Part shown: positions 29,263 to 37,384 of the stretch, piece by piece | Position numbering within the stretch: the stretch's first letter is position 1 | How the letters are laid out: each line of letters opens with the position of its first letter | Notes under the pieces: generated by a model | The model's input: the letters and a program-made list of their open reading frames with translations, nothing else | Database searches by the model: none | What the model was told of the DNA's origin: nothing | Translations under genes and position numbers: made by a program | NCBI GenBank assembly: GCA_036374995.1 | Contig: DASUSS010000130.1 | Location: 1-64,000, forward strand | Length of the DNA: 64,000 nt | DNA from: SH-MAG3 sp036374995 | GTDB lineage: Bacteria > Gemmatimonadota > Gemmatimonadetes > Longimicrobiales > RSA9 | Direction: 5' to 3'

Positions 29263-31620
29263 ATGCCCGAGACCCTCACCCCCTCTTTGCCGGCGGCGCC
29301 GGCGGCCCCGCGCGAGGGCGGGCGGCGTGACGCGGCAGCGCTCACGCTCCGGTTCGACGAGCTGCGCCGTGACGCCGTGGCGGTCGCGGGCGGAAAGGGC
29401 GCGAATCTCGGCGAGATGGCGGCGGCAGGGCTGCCGGTGCCCGACGGATTCGTGGTCACGGTCGGGGCGTTTCGAGAGTTCCTCACCGCGTCCGGCGTCG
29501 CTGTGCGCATCGAGGCCATGCTCGACGAGCTCGACGTGGATGATACGGCGGCGCTGCAATCGACGGCCGCGCGGATTCGCGAGCTTGTGCTCGGCACCGC
29601 AGTTCCGGATGGCGTACGCGCCGCGGTCGGTGCCGCCTACCGCGGGATGGGCCCCGCCGCGGATCGGGGTGAGCCGTTCGTCGCGGTGCGTTCGTCCGCG
29701 ACCGTGGAGGACTCGACCGAGTTCTCGTTCGCGGGAATGTTCGAGAGCTTTCTGAATGTCCGCGGCGAGGATGATCTGATCGCGAAGGTCCGCGAATGCT
29801 GGGCATCCGCGTTCGGCGCGCGCGTCCTCTACTACCGCGCGAAGAAGCGCGTGCCGGGTGAGGCGCTGATCGCGGTGGTGGTACAGAGGATGGTGAACAG
29901 CGAGAAGGCGGGCGTCCTGTTCACGCTGAATCCGGCGACGAACGATGACTCGGTCGTCGTGATCGAGGCCGCGTTCGGTCTGGGCGAGGTCGTGGTGGCG
30001 GGTCAGGTCACACCGGATCGTTACGAGGTCGACAAGCGGACGGCGCGACTGCGAACGAGCCAGATCGGCCACAAGGCGTTCCTGCTGAAGCGCGCGGCAA
30101 CCGGTTCGAACGAGCGGATCGAGCTCGACGACGACGCGGCAGGCGCTCCCGTGCTCACGTCGGAGGAGATCGCGTCGCTGGGCCGGCTCGCGGCCCGACT
30201 CGAGTCGCACTACGGCGTGGCGCAGGACGCGGAGTGGGCCATCGAAGCGGGGTCGACGTACCTCGTGCAGACGCGGCCGGTCACGACGGCCCCCGCGCCG
30301 CCCGGAGATGCGGAGGTGGAGCCCGGCCGGATTCTCGCCCGTGGTCTGGCCGCGAGCCCGGGCACGGCGTCGGGCGTAGTGCGGAACCTGGCGTCGGCGT
30401 CGGCGGCGCACGAGCTCCAGGCGGGCGAGATCCTGGTGACGGCGGCCACATCGCCGGACTGGGTGCCGATCATGCGACGCGCGGCCGCGATCGTGACGGA
30501 CGCCGGCGGCATGACGTCGCATGCGGCGATCGTGTCACGCGAGCTCGGGATCCCCTGCATCGTCGGCACGAAGGACGGCACGCGCGTCCTGCGCTCGGGG
30601 CAGCGGGTGAGCGTGGACGCCGCAAAGGGTCTCGTGCTCGAGGGCGCGGCGCCGGCGCCGTCGCCGGAACGCGGCACGCCCGGGTCGGTGCGTACGCCGG
30701 CCGCCGCACCGGTTACCGCCACGCGCGTCTACCTGAATCTCGGCGACCCGGGCCGCATCGAGGAGATGGCGGCACTGAACGTGGACGGTGTCGGGCTGCT
30801 GCGCGCGGAGTTCCTGATCCTGGAGACGCTCGAGGGCCGGCATCCACGGCTCCTGCTCGAGCGGAACCAGGGTGGTGAGTTCATCGAGCGCATGGCGTCG
30901 CAGCTGGAGCGCTTCGCCACGGCGTTCCACCCGCGTCCCGTGATGTATCGCGCAATGGACTTCCGCTCGAACGAGTTCCGCGGGCTGGAGAGCGGTGAGC
31001 GGTTCGAGCCGCACGAAGCGAATCCGATGATCGGATACCGCGGCTGCGCGCGCTACGTGCGCGAGCCGGAGCTGTTCCGGCTCGAGCTTCAGGCACTCCG
31101 GCAGGTGCGCGCGCGTTTCGACAACCTGCACCTCATGCTGCCGTTCGTGCGCACCGGCCTGGAGTTCGAGCAATGCGCGGCGCTCGTGCGCGGCAGCGGA
31201 CTCGAGCCGGGTCATGACTTCGAGCTCTGGGTCATGGCCGAGGTTCCGTCGGTGAGCTACTGGCTCGAGACGTACGTCCGGCTCGGCGCCACGGGCGTGT
31301 CGATCGGCTCGAACGATCTGACTCAGCTCGTGCTCGGCGTCGATCGCGACAGCGAGCTGCTGGCGGAGACGTTCGACGAGCGCGATGGCGCCGTGCTCGC
31401 CGCCATCGGTGCGATCATCGCGGACGCCCATCGGCTCGGCATTCCCTGCTCGATCTGCGGCCAGGCACCCTCCGTCTACCCGGAATATGCGCGGCTGCTG
31501 GTGGACGCCGGCATCGATTCGATCTCGGTGACGCCGGATGCCGTCGACCGCGCACGGGCGAACATCGCCGCCGCCGAGCAGCGCCTGCTGCTCGCGCACG
31601 CGCGCGCACACCGCGCGTAA
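29263..31620 (+). CDS. ppsA: Phosphoenolpyruvate synthase
   Basis: Converts pyruvate, ATP and water to PEP, AMP and phosphate; the entry to gluconeogenesis. 785 residues, close to the family size. Residues 20-340: ATP-grasp domain with GGKGANLGEM, FVAVRSSATVEDS and the end mark YLVQTRPV. Residues about 380-450: phosphohistidine domain with GGMTSHAAIVSRELG (His near 420). Residues about 480-780: PEP-binding barrel, with active-site CGQAPS (Cys near 729). AGGG lies eight bases before ATG 29263. In stress islands PpsA often sits beside Usps and may recycle pyruvate during energy limitation. Confidence 0.95.
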   Translation: MPETLTPSLPAAPAAPREGGRRDAAALTLRFDELRRDAVAVAGGKGANLGEMAAAGLPVPDGFVVTVGAFREFLTASGVAVRIEAMLDELDVDDTAALQSTAARIRELVLGTAVPDGVRAAVGAAYRGMGPAADRGEPFVAVRSSATVEDSTEFSFAGMFESFLNVRGEDDLIAKVRECWASAFGARVLYYRAKKRVPGEALIAVVVQRMVNSEKAGVLFTLNPATNDDSVVVIEAAFGLGEVVVAGQVTPDRYEVDKRTARLRTSQIGHKAFLLKRAATGSNERIELDDDAAGAPVLTSEEIASLGRLAARLESHYGVAQDAEWAIEAGSTYLVQTRPVTTAPAPPGDAEVEPGRILARGLAASPGTASGVVRNLASASAAHELQAGEILVTAATSPDWVPIMRRAAAIVTDAGGMTSHAAIVSRELGIPCIVGTKDGTRVLRSGQRVSVDAAKGLVLEGAAPAPSPERGTPGSVRTPAAAPVTATRVYLNLGDPGRIEEMAALNVDGVGLLRAEFLILETLEGRHPRLLLERNQGGEFIERMASQLERFATAFHPRPVMYRAMDFRSNEFRGLESGERFEPHEANPMIGYRGCARYVREPELFRLELQALRQVRARFDNLHLMLPFVRTGLEFEQCAALVRGSGLEPGHDFELWVMAEVPSVSYWLETYVRLGATGVSIGSNDLTQLVLGVDRDSELLAETFDERDGAVLAAIGAIIADAHRLGIPCSICGQAPSVYPEYARLLVDAGIDSISVTPDAVDRARANIAAAEQRLLLAHARAHRA

Positions 31621-31633
31621 CCACGTCGGGCAG

Positions 31634-31674
31634 CCGGGTGTGAAGGATGTCAGCGATCCGCTGACTTCACCCGG
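31634..31674. terminator. Two-step hairpin between convergent ppsA and adaptor genes
   Basis: Outer arms CCGGGTG and CACCCGG enclose inner arms GTCAGCG and CGCTGAC around ATC. The element lies in the 29-bp gap and the last codons of the minus-strand adaptor gene. No T tract; probably a bidirectional stop. Confidence 0.55.
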
Positions 31675-32948
31675 TCGCCCGGCGTGATGCGGTCGGTCGG
31701 GAAGCGGATGACCGTCTCGCCTTCCGCCAGGCCGGCGAGGATCTCCGTCTCCGCGGCCCCGCGATGACCGGCGCGCACCTGCCGCACGCGCGCGCGACCG
31801 TCCTCCACGACCAGCACGTTCCACGCGGAATCCTGCGTGAACAGCGCGCTGTTCGGTACCTTGACCACGCCGGCACCGGACCACGTGACGATGCGCGCCT
31901 CGACACGGTACGCGTCACCGATCGCGGCGGGCGGCGACAGAAGCTCGCCGATGATCTGCACGCGCTGCTCCTCCACGCCGAGCGCGGAGATCTTCGTGAA
32001 TGCCTGCGGCTCGATCGTGCGCACGTGCGCCTCGAGACTGCCGCTACCGCCCCACTCCACCAGCCGCATCACTGCGCCGGGCTCGATCGTCACTGCATCC
32101 GTCGACAGGACGTCGACGACGACCTCGAGGTGGAGCGCGTCGGCCACTGCGAGCAGCGGCGTTCCCGCCGCAACCACGCGCTCGTCCGGCTCGTGCACCG
32201 AGAGTACCGTCCCCGCGACCGGCGATCGGACCGGCGTTACGCTCCCCTCGATCGCCGGCGCGACACCCAGCAGTGCAGAGCGCGCGGCGCGGACCTCCGC
32301 GCTCATCGCCGTGGCCCGTGCGACCGCGGACCGGTGCTCGCTGCGCGCCGCAGCGAGCTCGAGCTCGGCCTGCTCCATGTCCTCGCGGGAGAGTGCGCCT
32401 GCATCCGCGACCACACGCAGGCGCGCGGTGCTGCGCTCCGCCTGCTCGAGCGTGCGCTGCGCCTGCCCCACCCGTGCCGCCGCCTCCGCCTCGCCCGCGA
32501 GCGCAGCCGCGACGTTGGCCCGGGCCAGCGCGTACGCCTGCGGGTCGAGCGGCATGGGCGTGATCCGCGCCAGCACCATCCCGACACGGACGGGGTCGCC
32601 CACTCGCAGCGGGGTCCGATCGATCCGGCCGGCGACCGGTGTCGTGATCTCGTAGCGGTCGCGCACGCGCGTGATCCCTTCGGCATCCACCGTCGTCTCG
32701 AGCGGGCCGCGCGTCACGACGCCCGTGTCGACCTCCAGCGGCTCCGGCCACATCAGCCAGACCCCGAGCACCGCGGCCAGCGCGGCGGCTGCCAGCCACA
32801 GCGTCCGCTTTCGCAGCTTCTTCCAGTTGCGCCTGCGGCCGTCCGCGGACGGCGGCACGGGCGTGACCGCCGAGTCGGGCTTCCCGTTCGCGGTGGCCCG
32901 CTCCGCATCCGCGATCCGTGAGGTTCCTGCGGTCGTGTCCATCGTCAC
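31650..32948 (-). CDS. HlyD/MacA-type adaptor of the ABC exporter
   Basis: 432 residues. A cytoplasmic N-terminus (about 1-46) precedes one membrane helix (LWLAAAALAAVLGVWLMW). The lipoyl half TTPVAGRIDRTPLRVGDPV and its partner VRSPVAGTVLSVHEPDERVV flank a coiled-coil hairpin (about 125-205). A beta-barrel C-terminal part follows. The start overlaps the permease stop (ATGA), so it is the last gene of a barrel-ATPase-permease-adaptor operon. Likely bridges the permease to an outer-membrane channel; substrate unknown. Confidence 0.88.
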   Translation of the reverse strand: MTMDTTAGTSRIADAERATANGKPDSAVTPVPPSADGRRRNWKKLRKRTLWLAAAALAAVLGVWLMWPEPLEVDTGVVTRGPLETTVDAEGITRVRDRYEITTPVAGRIDRTPLRVGDPVRVGMVLARITPMPLDPQAYALARANVAAALAGEAEAAARVGQAQRTLEQAERSTARLRVVADAGALSREDMEQAELELAAARSEHRSAVARATAMSAEVRAARSALLGVAPAIEGSVTPVRSPVAGTVLSVHEPDERVVAAGTPLLAVADALHLEVVVDVLSTDAVTIEPGAVMRLVEWGGSGSLEAHVRTIEPQAFTKISALGVEEQRVQIIGELLSPPAAIGDAYRVEARIVTWSGAGVVKVPNSALFTQDSAWNVLVVEDGRARVRQVRAGHRGAAETEILAGLAEGETVIRFPTDRITPGDRVKSADR

Positions 32949-35308
32949 TCCCGCGTCTTCAGGACTTCGATCAGATCCATCCGGTCGAGCCGGCGCCGGA
33001 CGGCGACGCCCGCGAACACGGCCGATGCGATCGCGATCAGTGCCGAATAGATGTAGGTCCGTTCGGTGATCACCATCGGGATCCGGTAGCGCTCCATGTC
33101 GAACAGCGACAGGACCAGTGCACCGAAGCCGACACCGATCGCCCAGCCGAGCGGAATCGAGAGCAGTGCGATCGCGCCCTGCTCGCCGAGCAGCAGCACG
33201 GCCACCTCGCGGCGCGTGAACCCGAGCACGCGCAGACTCGCCAGCTCGCGTCCGCGCTCCGAGAGGGCAATCCGCGCACCGTTGTAGATCACGCCGACCG
33301 CCAGAATGCCGGCGAGCGTGATTAGGAACGTGACGGAGACCATCAGGTTCTCGTCCATCTGCTCGTCGAACGTCTCGCGCAGCCGGGCAGGCGAGAATGC
33401 GCTGACGACTGCCGGCAGTCGCTTGACGCGCGCATTGAGCGCGTCGATGCTGTCGGGCAGCACGCTCAGGAGTCCGCCCGAGGCCGCGGGCGCCTCGGCG
33501 AGCAGGCGATGCAGTGCGTCGTAATCGATGTAGGCGTTGAGGCCGAACAGCTCGTCGGCCGTGGCCGCAACCGTGACGCTGTACGTCCTCCGGTTCCCCT
33601 CGAGCAGTCGCGCCTGGAGCGTGTCGCCGACATCGACGCCGAGGATCGCCGCGAGCGTAGCGGTGAGTACGACGCCCTCGGGCGGTATTCGCACGACGCC
33701 GCGCTTCTGATCGATGATGCGGCGCAGCGACCCATCGGCATGCAGGCCCGAGAGCGCCGTATTGCGGTAGGCGTGCCCGCTGCTGAGGCGAACGGGCACC
33801 GTGCGGAACAGCTCGACGAGCGTCACGCCCTCGAGGTGGTCGAGATCGTGGCGGATCGATGCCGGCTGCGTGCTGCCGAAGTACACCGCGAGATCCTCGC
33901 GCTGTACCTGCGCGAACTGCACGTCGAGCATGCGCTCGATGGCATCGTAGAAGAACATGCTGACGACGAGGATCGCCACGGAGAACGCGACGCCGATGGC
34001 GGCGGCGAGGCTGCGCATGGGACGGCGCTCGACGTTGCGCACGATCATGCGCCCCGACGCCGGGAGCAGGCGGGTCGCGCCGGTGCGCTCGAGCGGTCCG
34101 GGCCGGAACCGCAGCGGCCCCTCCGGCCGCATCGCTTCCGCCGGCGCGAGCCGGACGGCGCTGCGCACGGCACCGAGTGCGCCGAGTGCCGCAGCCGCTA
34201 CGCTGACCGCGAGCGCGATCAGGATCAGCGGGGCGTCGATGACGTACTCCAGCTGCGGGAACCGGAAGAACTGGCCGTAGAGCGTCGTGAGCGCTCCGCC
34301 GAACCAGATGCCGATGCCCGCGCCGAGAATGCCGCCGACGATGACGGCGACGAGCGCGAAGCGCAGGTAGTGCATCCCGATGTCGCCGTTGCTGTAGCCG
34401 AATGCCTTGAGCACGGCGATCTGGTCGCGCTCGATGCCGACGAGCCGGCGGAGCACGATGTTGAGCAGGAACGCAGCGACGCCGAGGAAGATCGCGGGAA
34501 TGACCGTGCCGAGCACGCGGTTCTGGTCGAGCTCGCCGATCACGGTCTGATGCGACAGGTGGTCGTCGCGGCCGTAGGCGCCGAGACCGCCGTACGGCTC
34601 CAGCATGCGATCCAGGCCCGCGATCACATCGCCCTCGCTGCCATCCGGCGCGAGCGCCACGGACACCTCGTTGAACGAACCTTCCATCCCGGTGACGGCG
34701 GCCAGCGCCGTGCGGTTCATGCGCAGGATGCCGAAGCGACGGTCATCGGGGAACACGGTGCCGGGCGCGAGCTCGCCGATGTAGTCGGGGGAGATCGCAA
34801 CACCGACGATCTCGAGACGGCGCCAGCGACCGTTGATCACCGCACCGATCGCCGCACCGGGCACGAGTCCGTTCGCCGTCGCGAAGCTCTCGCTCACCAG
34901 CACTTCGTCGGGCCGGGCCGGATCCACGTAGCGGCCGGCGACGATGTGGATGTCGTTGAGGCCGGGCTCCGGGCGCGGCGGTATCGACAGCATGAGCCCG
35001 ACCGCGGGCTCGTCGAGCCCCGGCACGTCGAGTGTGACGAGCTGCCGGATCCGCGTCTGGACGGCGGCGGCGCCCGGTATCGCCGCGATGCCACGTGCCA
35101 CCGGCTCCGGCGCGCGCGTCAGCTCCGCGAAGACGTGAGCGAAGTGGTACTCGCGGTAGAACCGGTCGAGCGACTGCGTGAGCGAGGTGTACGTCCCGCG
35201 CATCGTGACGACCGTCATGACGCCCGCAGCGACGACGAGCGCGATGGACAGCATCTGCCCGCGCAGCTTCCAGAGCTCGCGCACCAGCTTGCGGTTCAGG
35301 GCACTCAT
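32945..35308 (-). CDS. FtsX/MacB-type ABC transporter permease
   Basis: 787 residues with two FtsX domains: an N-terminal helix (SIALVVAAGVMTVVTM), a large extracytoplasmic region, a helix bundle near 265-395, a second copy (helix FSVAILVVSMFFYDAIERML), and a final bundle (about 680-780). SERGRELASLRVLGFTRREV is the conserved cytoplasmic coupling segment. ATG 35308 is 16 bp after the ATPase stop. MacB-type permeases transmit force to the periplasm rather than moving substrates through the membrane. Confidence 0.9.
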   Translation of the reverse strand: MSALNRKLVRELWKLRGQMLSIALVVAAGVMTVVTMRGTYTSLTQSLDRFYREYHFAHVFAELTRAPEPVARGIAAIPGAAAVQTRIRQLVTLDVPGLDEPAVGLMLSIPPRPEPGLNDIHIVAGRYVDPARPDEVLVSESFATANGLVPGAAIGAVINGRWRRLEIVGVAISPDYIGELAPGTVFPDDRRFGILRMNRTALAAVTGMEGSFNEVSVALAPDGSEGDVIAGLDRMLEPYGGLGAYGRDDHLSHQTVIGELDQNRVLGTVIPAIFLGVAAFLLNIVLRRLVGIERDQIAVLKAFGYSNGDIGMHYLRFALVAVIVGGILGAGIGIWFGGALTTLYGQFFRFPQLEYVIDAPLILIALAVSVAAAALGALGAVRSAVRLAPAEAMRPEGPLRFRPGPLERTGATRLLPASGRMIVRNVERRPMRSLAAAIGVAFSVAILVVSMFFYDAIERMLDVQFAQVQREDLAVYFGSTQPASIRHDLDHLEGVTLVELFRTVPVRLSSGHAYRNTALSGLHADGSLRRIIDQKRGVVRIPPEGVVLTATLAAILGVDVGDTLQARLLEGNRRTYSVTVAATADELFGLNAYIDYDALHRLLAEAPAASGGLLSVLPDSIDALNARVKRLPAVVSAFSPARLRETFDEQMDENLMVSVTFLITLAGILAVGVIYNGARIALSERGRELASLRVLGFTRREVAVLLLGEQGAIALLSIPLGWAIGVGFGALVLSLFDMERYRIPMVITERTYIYSALIAIASAVFAGVAVRRRLDRMDLIEVLKTRE

Positions 35309-35324
35309 GCCGGCCGACTCCCGC

Positions 35325-36074
35325 TCACCACTCGATCTCGTCCGGATCGAGCTTCGTCTCGTTCCACTGCTCCTCGATGATGCGACCGTCGCCGATGCGG
35401 ACCACGCGATCGGCCATGCGCGCGATCGGCGCATTGTGCGTGATGATCGCCGTCGTGGTGCCGAGCTCGCGATTCACGCGATCCAGCACACGCAGCACCA
35501 CGCGGCCCGTCAGCGAGTCGAGTGCACCGGTCGGCTCATCGCACAGCAGGACGTCCGGCCGCTTGGCGACGGCGCGTGCAATCGCGACTCTCTGCTGCTC
35601 GCCGCCCGAGAGCTGGGCCGGGAAATGGTCGAGCCGCTCCGACAGGCCGACGAGCGCGAGCGCCTCCTCGGGCCGCATCGGGCTGCTCGCGATCTCCGTC
35701 ACCAGCGCCACGTTCTCCCGCGCCGTGAGGCTCGGAATCAGGTTGTAGAACTGGAACACGAAGCCGACATGTTCACGGCGGTAACGCGTCAGCTCCTCAT
35801 CGTCCGCCTGACCCAGGTCGTGGTCGCGGAACCAGACCGTGCCGCTCGTCGGCACATCCAGCCCCCCGAGGATGTTGAGCAGTGTCGATTTCCCGCTGCC
35901 CGACGCACCGAGGAGCACCATGAACTCGCCCGCATACAGATCCAGGTCGACCGCGCGCAGCGCATGCACCTGGACCTCGCCCATGACGTAGGTCTTCGTG
36001 AGACCGCGCGCCCGGAACACCGCCTCCCTGCTGCCCGCCGGACGCGGCGCGACGCGGGATTCCACGGCGGACAT
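35325..36074 (-). CDS. ABC transporter ATP-binding protein (MacB/LolD type)
   Basis: 249 residues. Walker A GASGSGKST, Q-loop VFQFYNLIPSLTARENV, signature LSGGEQQRVAIARA, Walker B LLCDEPTGALD, switch His in AIITHN. FQFYNLIPSLTA is typical of the LolD/MacB/FtsE branch. I chose ATG 36074 with GGGAG seven bases upstream over a GTG two codons earlier. Works with the downstream FtsX-type permease and adaptor. Confidence 0.93.
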   Translation of the reverse strand: MSAVESRVAPRPAGSREAVFRARGLTKTYVMGEVQVHALRAVDLDLYAGEFMVLLGASGSGKSTLLNILGGLDVPTSGTVWFRDHDLGQADDEELTRYRREHVGFVFQFYNLIPSLTARENVALVTEIASSPMRPEEALALVGLSERLDHFPAQLSGGEQQRVAIARAVAKRPDVLLCDEPTGALDSLTGRVVLRVLDRVNRELGTTTAIITHNAPIARMADRVVRIGDGRIIEEQWNETKLDPDEIEW

Positions 36075-36089
36075 CGGCACGCTCCCGCT

Positions 36090-36767
36090 TCACTGACCGG
36101 CGAGCCGGGTACGACGCCCCAGCGGTACGGACAGTCCCGCGAGCACGGCCAGCGCGTGATTCGTCCTCTCCCACGACACCGGCCCGGCATCGATGAAGCC
36201 GAACCCGACCGAGTATCGTCCCTCGACGAACAGCCTGGTCCGGGAGAGCGGCACTGCGAGCCCGGCCGCGCCGATCATGCTGAAGTCGAACCGTTTCACG
36301 GACAGGTCGGGATCGGGGTCGGCACAGCCGCGCGTCCCGTTCGCGCCGTCGACGATCCGGCAACCCACGCTGACGGCCGCGCCCGGACCCCCGGCGACGT
36401 ACACCGCGAGAGCGTTTCGCAGCGGATGCACATCGAGGCGGAACAGTGCGGCCAGCTCGGCATAGTCCAGGTCGACGCCGAAGCTGCTGCCGCCGTCCAC
36501 GACACGTACGTTCGCCCCTTTCTGCTGGTACAGCGCTTCCGTCTGGAACGAGAGTTCCTCGACGAGATGCCACGTCAGGAACAGCCCGGCGGCGTAGCCG
36601 CGCTTCCAGGTCACTTCGTCGAAGCCATCGCCGCTGAAGCTGGCGAGGCTCACGCCGGCCTTCGCGCCGATCGCGGCCTGGCCGAACGACGGCGATGCCG
36701 CAGCCAGCGTGGCCGCGGCCACGCCGCACAGCCACGCCCGGAACCGGATCGGCTTCGCGAGTCTCAT
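36090..36767 (-). CDS. PorT-like outer-membrane beta-barrel protein
   Basis: 225 residues. ATG with GGGGAGG upstream. Signal peptide about 1-29 (ending ASPSFGQA). The mature part begins AAIGAKAGVSLASFSGDGF and holds eight or so amphipathic strands, as in small outer-membrane proteins of the PorT family. Two cysteines (GCRIVDGANGTRGC) could form a loop disulfide. It is the first gene of the ABC exporter operon and may be a barrel linked to its cargo. Confidence 0.78.
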   Translation of the reverse strand: MRLAKPIRFRAWLCGVAAATLAAASPSFGQAAIGAKAGVSLASFSGDGFDEVTWKRGYAAGLFLTWHLVEELSFQTEALYQQKGANVRVVDGGSSFGVDLDYAELAALFRLDVHPLRNALAVYVAGGPGAAVSVGCRIVDGANGTRGCADPDPDLSVKRFDFSMIGAAGLAVPLSRTRLFVEGRYSVGFGFIDAGPVSWERTNHALAVLAGLSVPLGRRTRLAGQ

Positions 36768-36848
36768 GCTGGACCTCCCCTCCGGCCCGACACCTGCACA
36801 TCGAAGCAGCTGCCCTCATTGAACGTATTGCGGAATGGCCGGATTCAT

Positions 36849-36864
36849 GTCGGGTGATCCCCTA
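36849..36864 (+). promoter_or_regulatory. GTMGGG motif site 2
   Basis: GTCGGGTGATCCCCTA, with TMGGG and CCCKA half-sites in dyad arrangement. Lies 82 bp upstream of the PorT-like gene (minus) and 174 bp upstream of the FeoA-like gene (plus). The core CGGGTGATCC also occurs by chance in coding DNA, so this copy alone is weak. Confidence 0.4.
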
Positions 36865-37037
36865 AATCGGGCGCGGAATTCCGGGCAGATGAGCGTCCGG
36901 TGGCTACGGCCGATGGTTGCGGTGCGCCGATCGTGGGGAGGCGCCCTGATCCCGGCGCGGGATCAGCGATTTGCCCACGCACGGCGCGGCCTCTGCCCGA
37001 CAGCGGGCGGTTGCGGCATGTCGGAGAATGGGATGGG

Positions 37038-37337
37038 ATGCAGTTCCGACGTCACCCGGTGCTGGAGCAGGCCATGTTCCCGACTCAGCCGCCATCGGAA
37101 GTGGAGAACCTCGCGGTTATAGGACCGGGCGAGGAGTTCGAGATCGTACGCGTGCTGCTGGACGAGGGTGGCCTAGCGAACCGGCGGTTCGGGCCGGGCC
37201 ATCGCTGGCGCTGCCGGTACAGCGGCCGGGACATCATGCTGCTCGTCAGTCACACCGGTCAGACGATCAGTGTCCGGCGCGACGCAGCCCGTTACATCGA
37301 GATTCGACGCACGAATGCGCGTGCGTTGCAGGGGTGA
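37038..37337 (+). CDS. Small FeoA-like domain protein
   Basis: 99 residues from ATG 37038 (MQFRRHPVLEQAMFP). The core VIGPGEEFEIVRVLLDEGGL, the GPGHRWRCRYSGRD turn and TGQTISVRRDAARYIEI resemble the SH3-like FeoA domain of iron transport and DtxR C-termini. No FeoB is nearby, so it is not a standard Feo locus. It ends 47 bp before the HAD-ATPase fusion gene and may be cotranscribed. The assignment rests on pattern only. Confidence 0.6.
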   Translation: MQFRRHPVLEQAMFPTQPPSEVENLAVIGPGEEFEIVRVLLDEGGLANRRFGPGHRWRCRYSGRDIMLLVSHTGQTISVRRDAARYIEIRRTNARALQG

Positions 37338-37384
37338 CGCAGACGGCTGATCGGGCGATCCCGGTCGGCGCGGAGGAGGGGGTA

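Noticed and set aside
33509..35380. 623-codon plus-strand frame
   Set aside because: Shadow of the FtsX-type permease.
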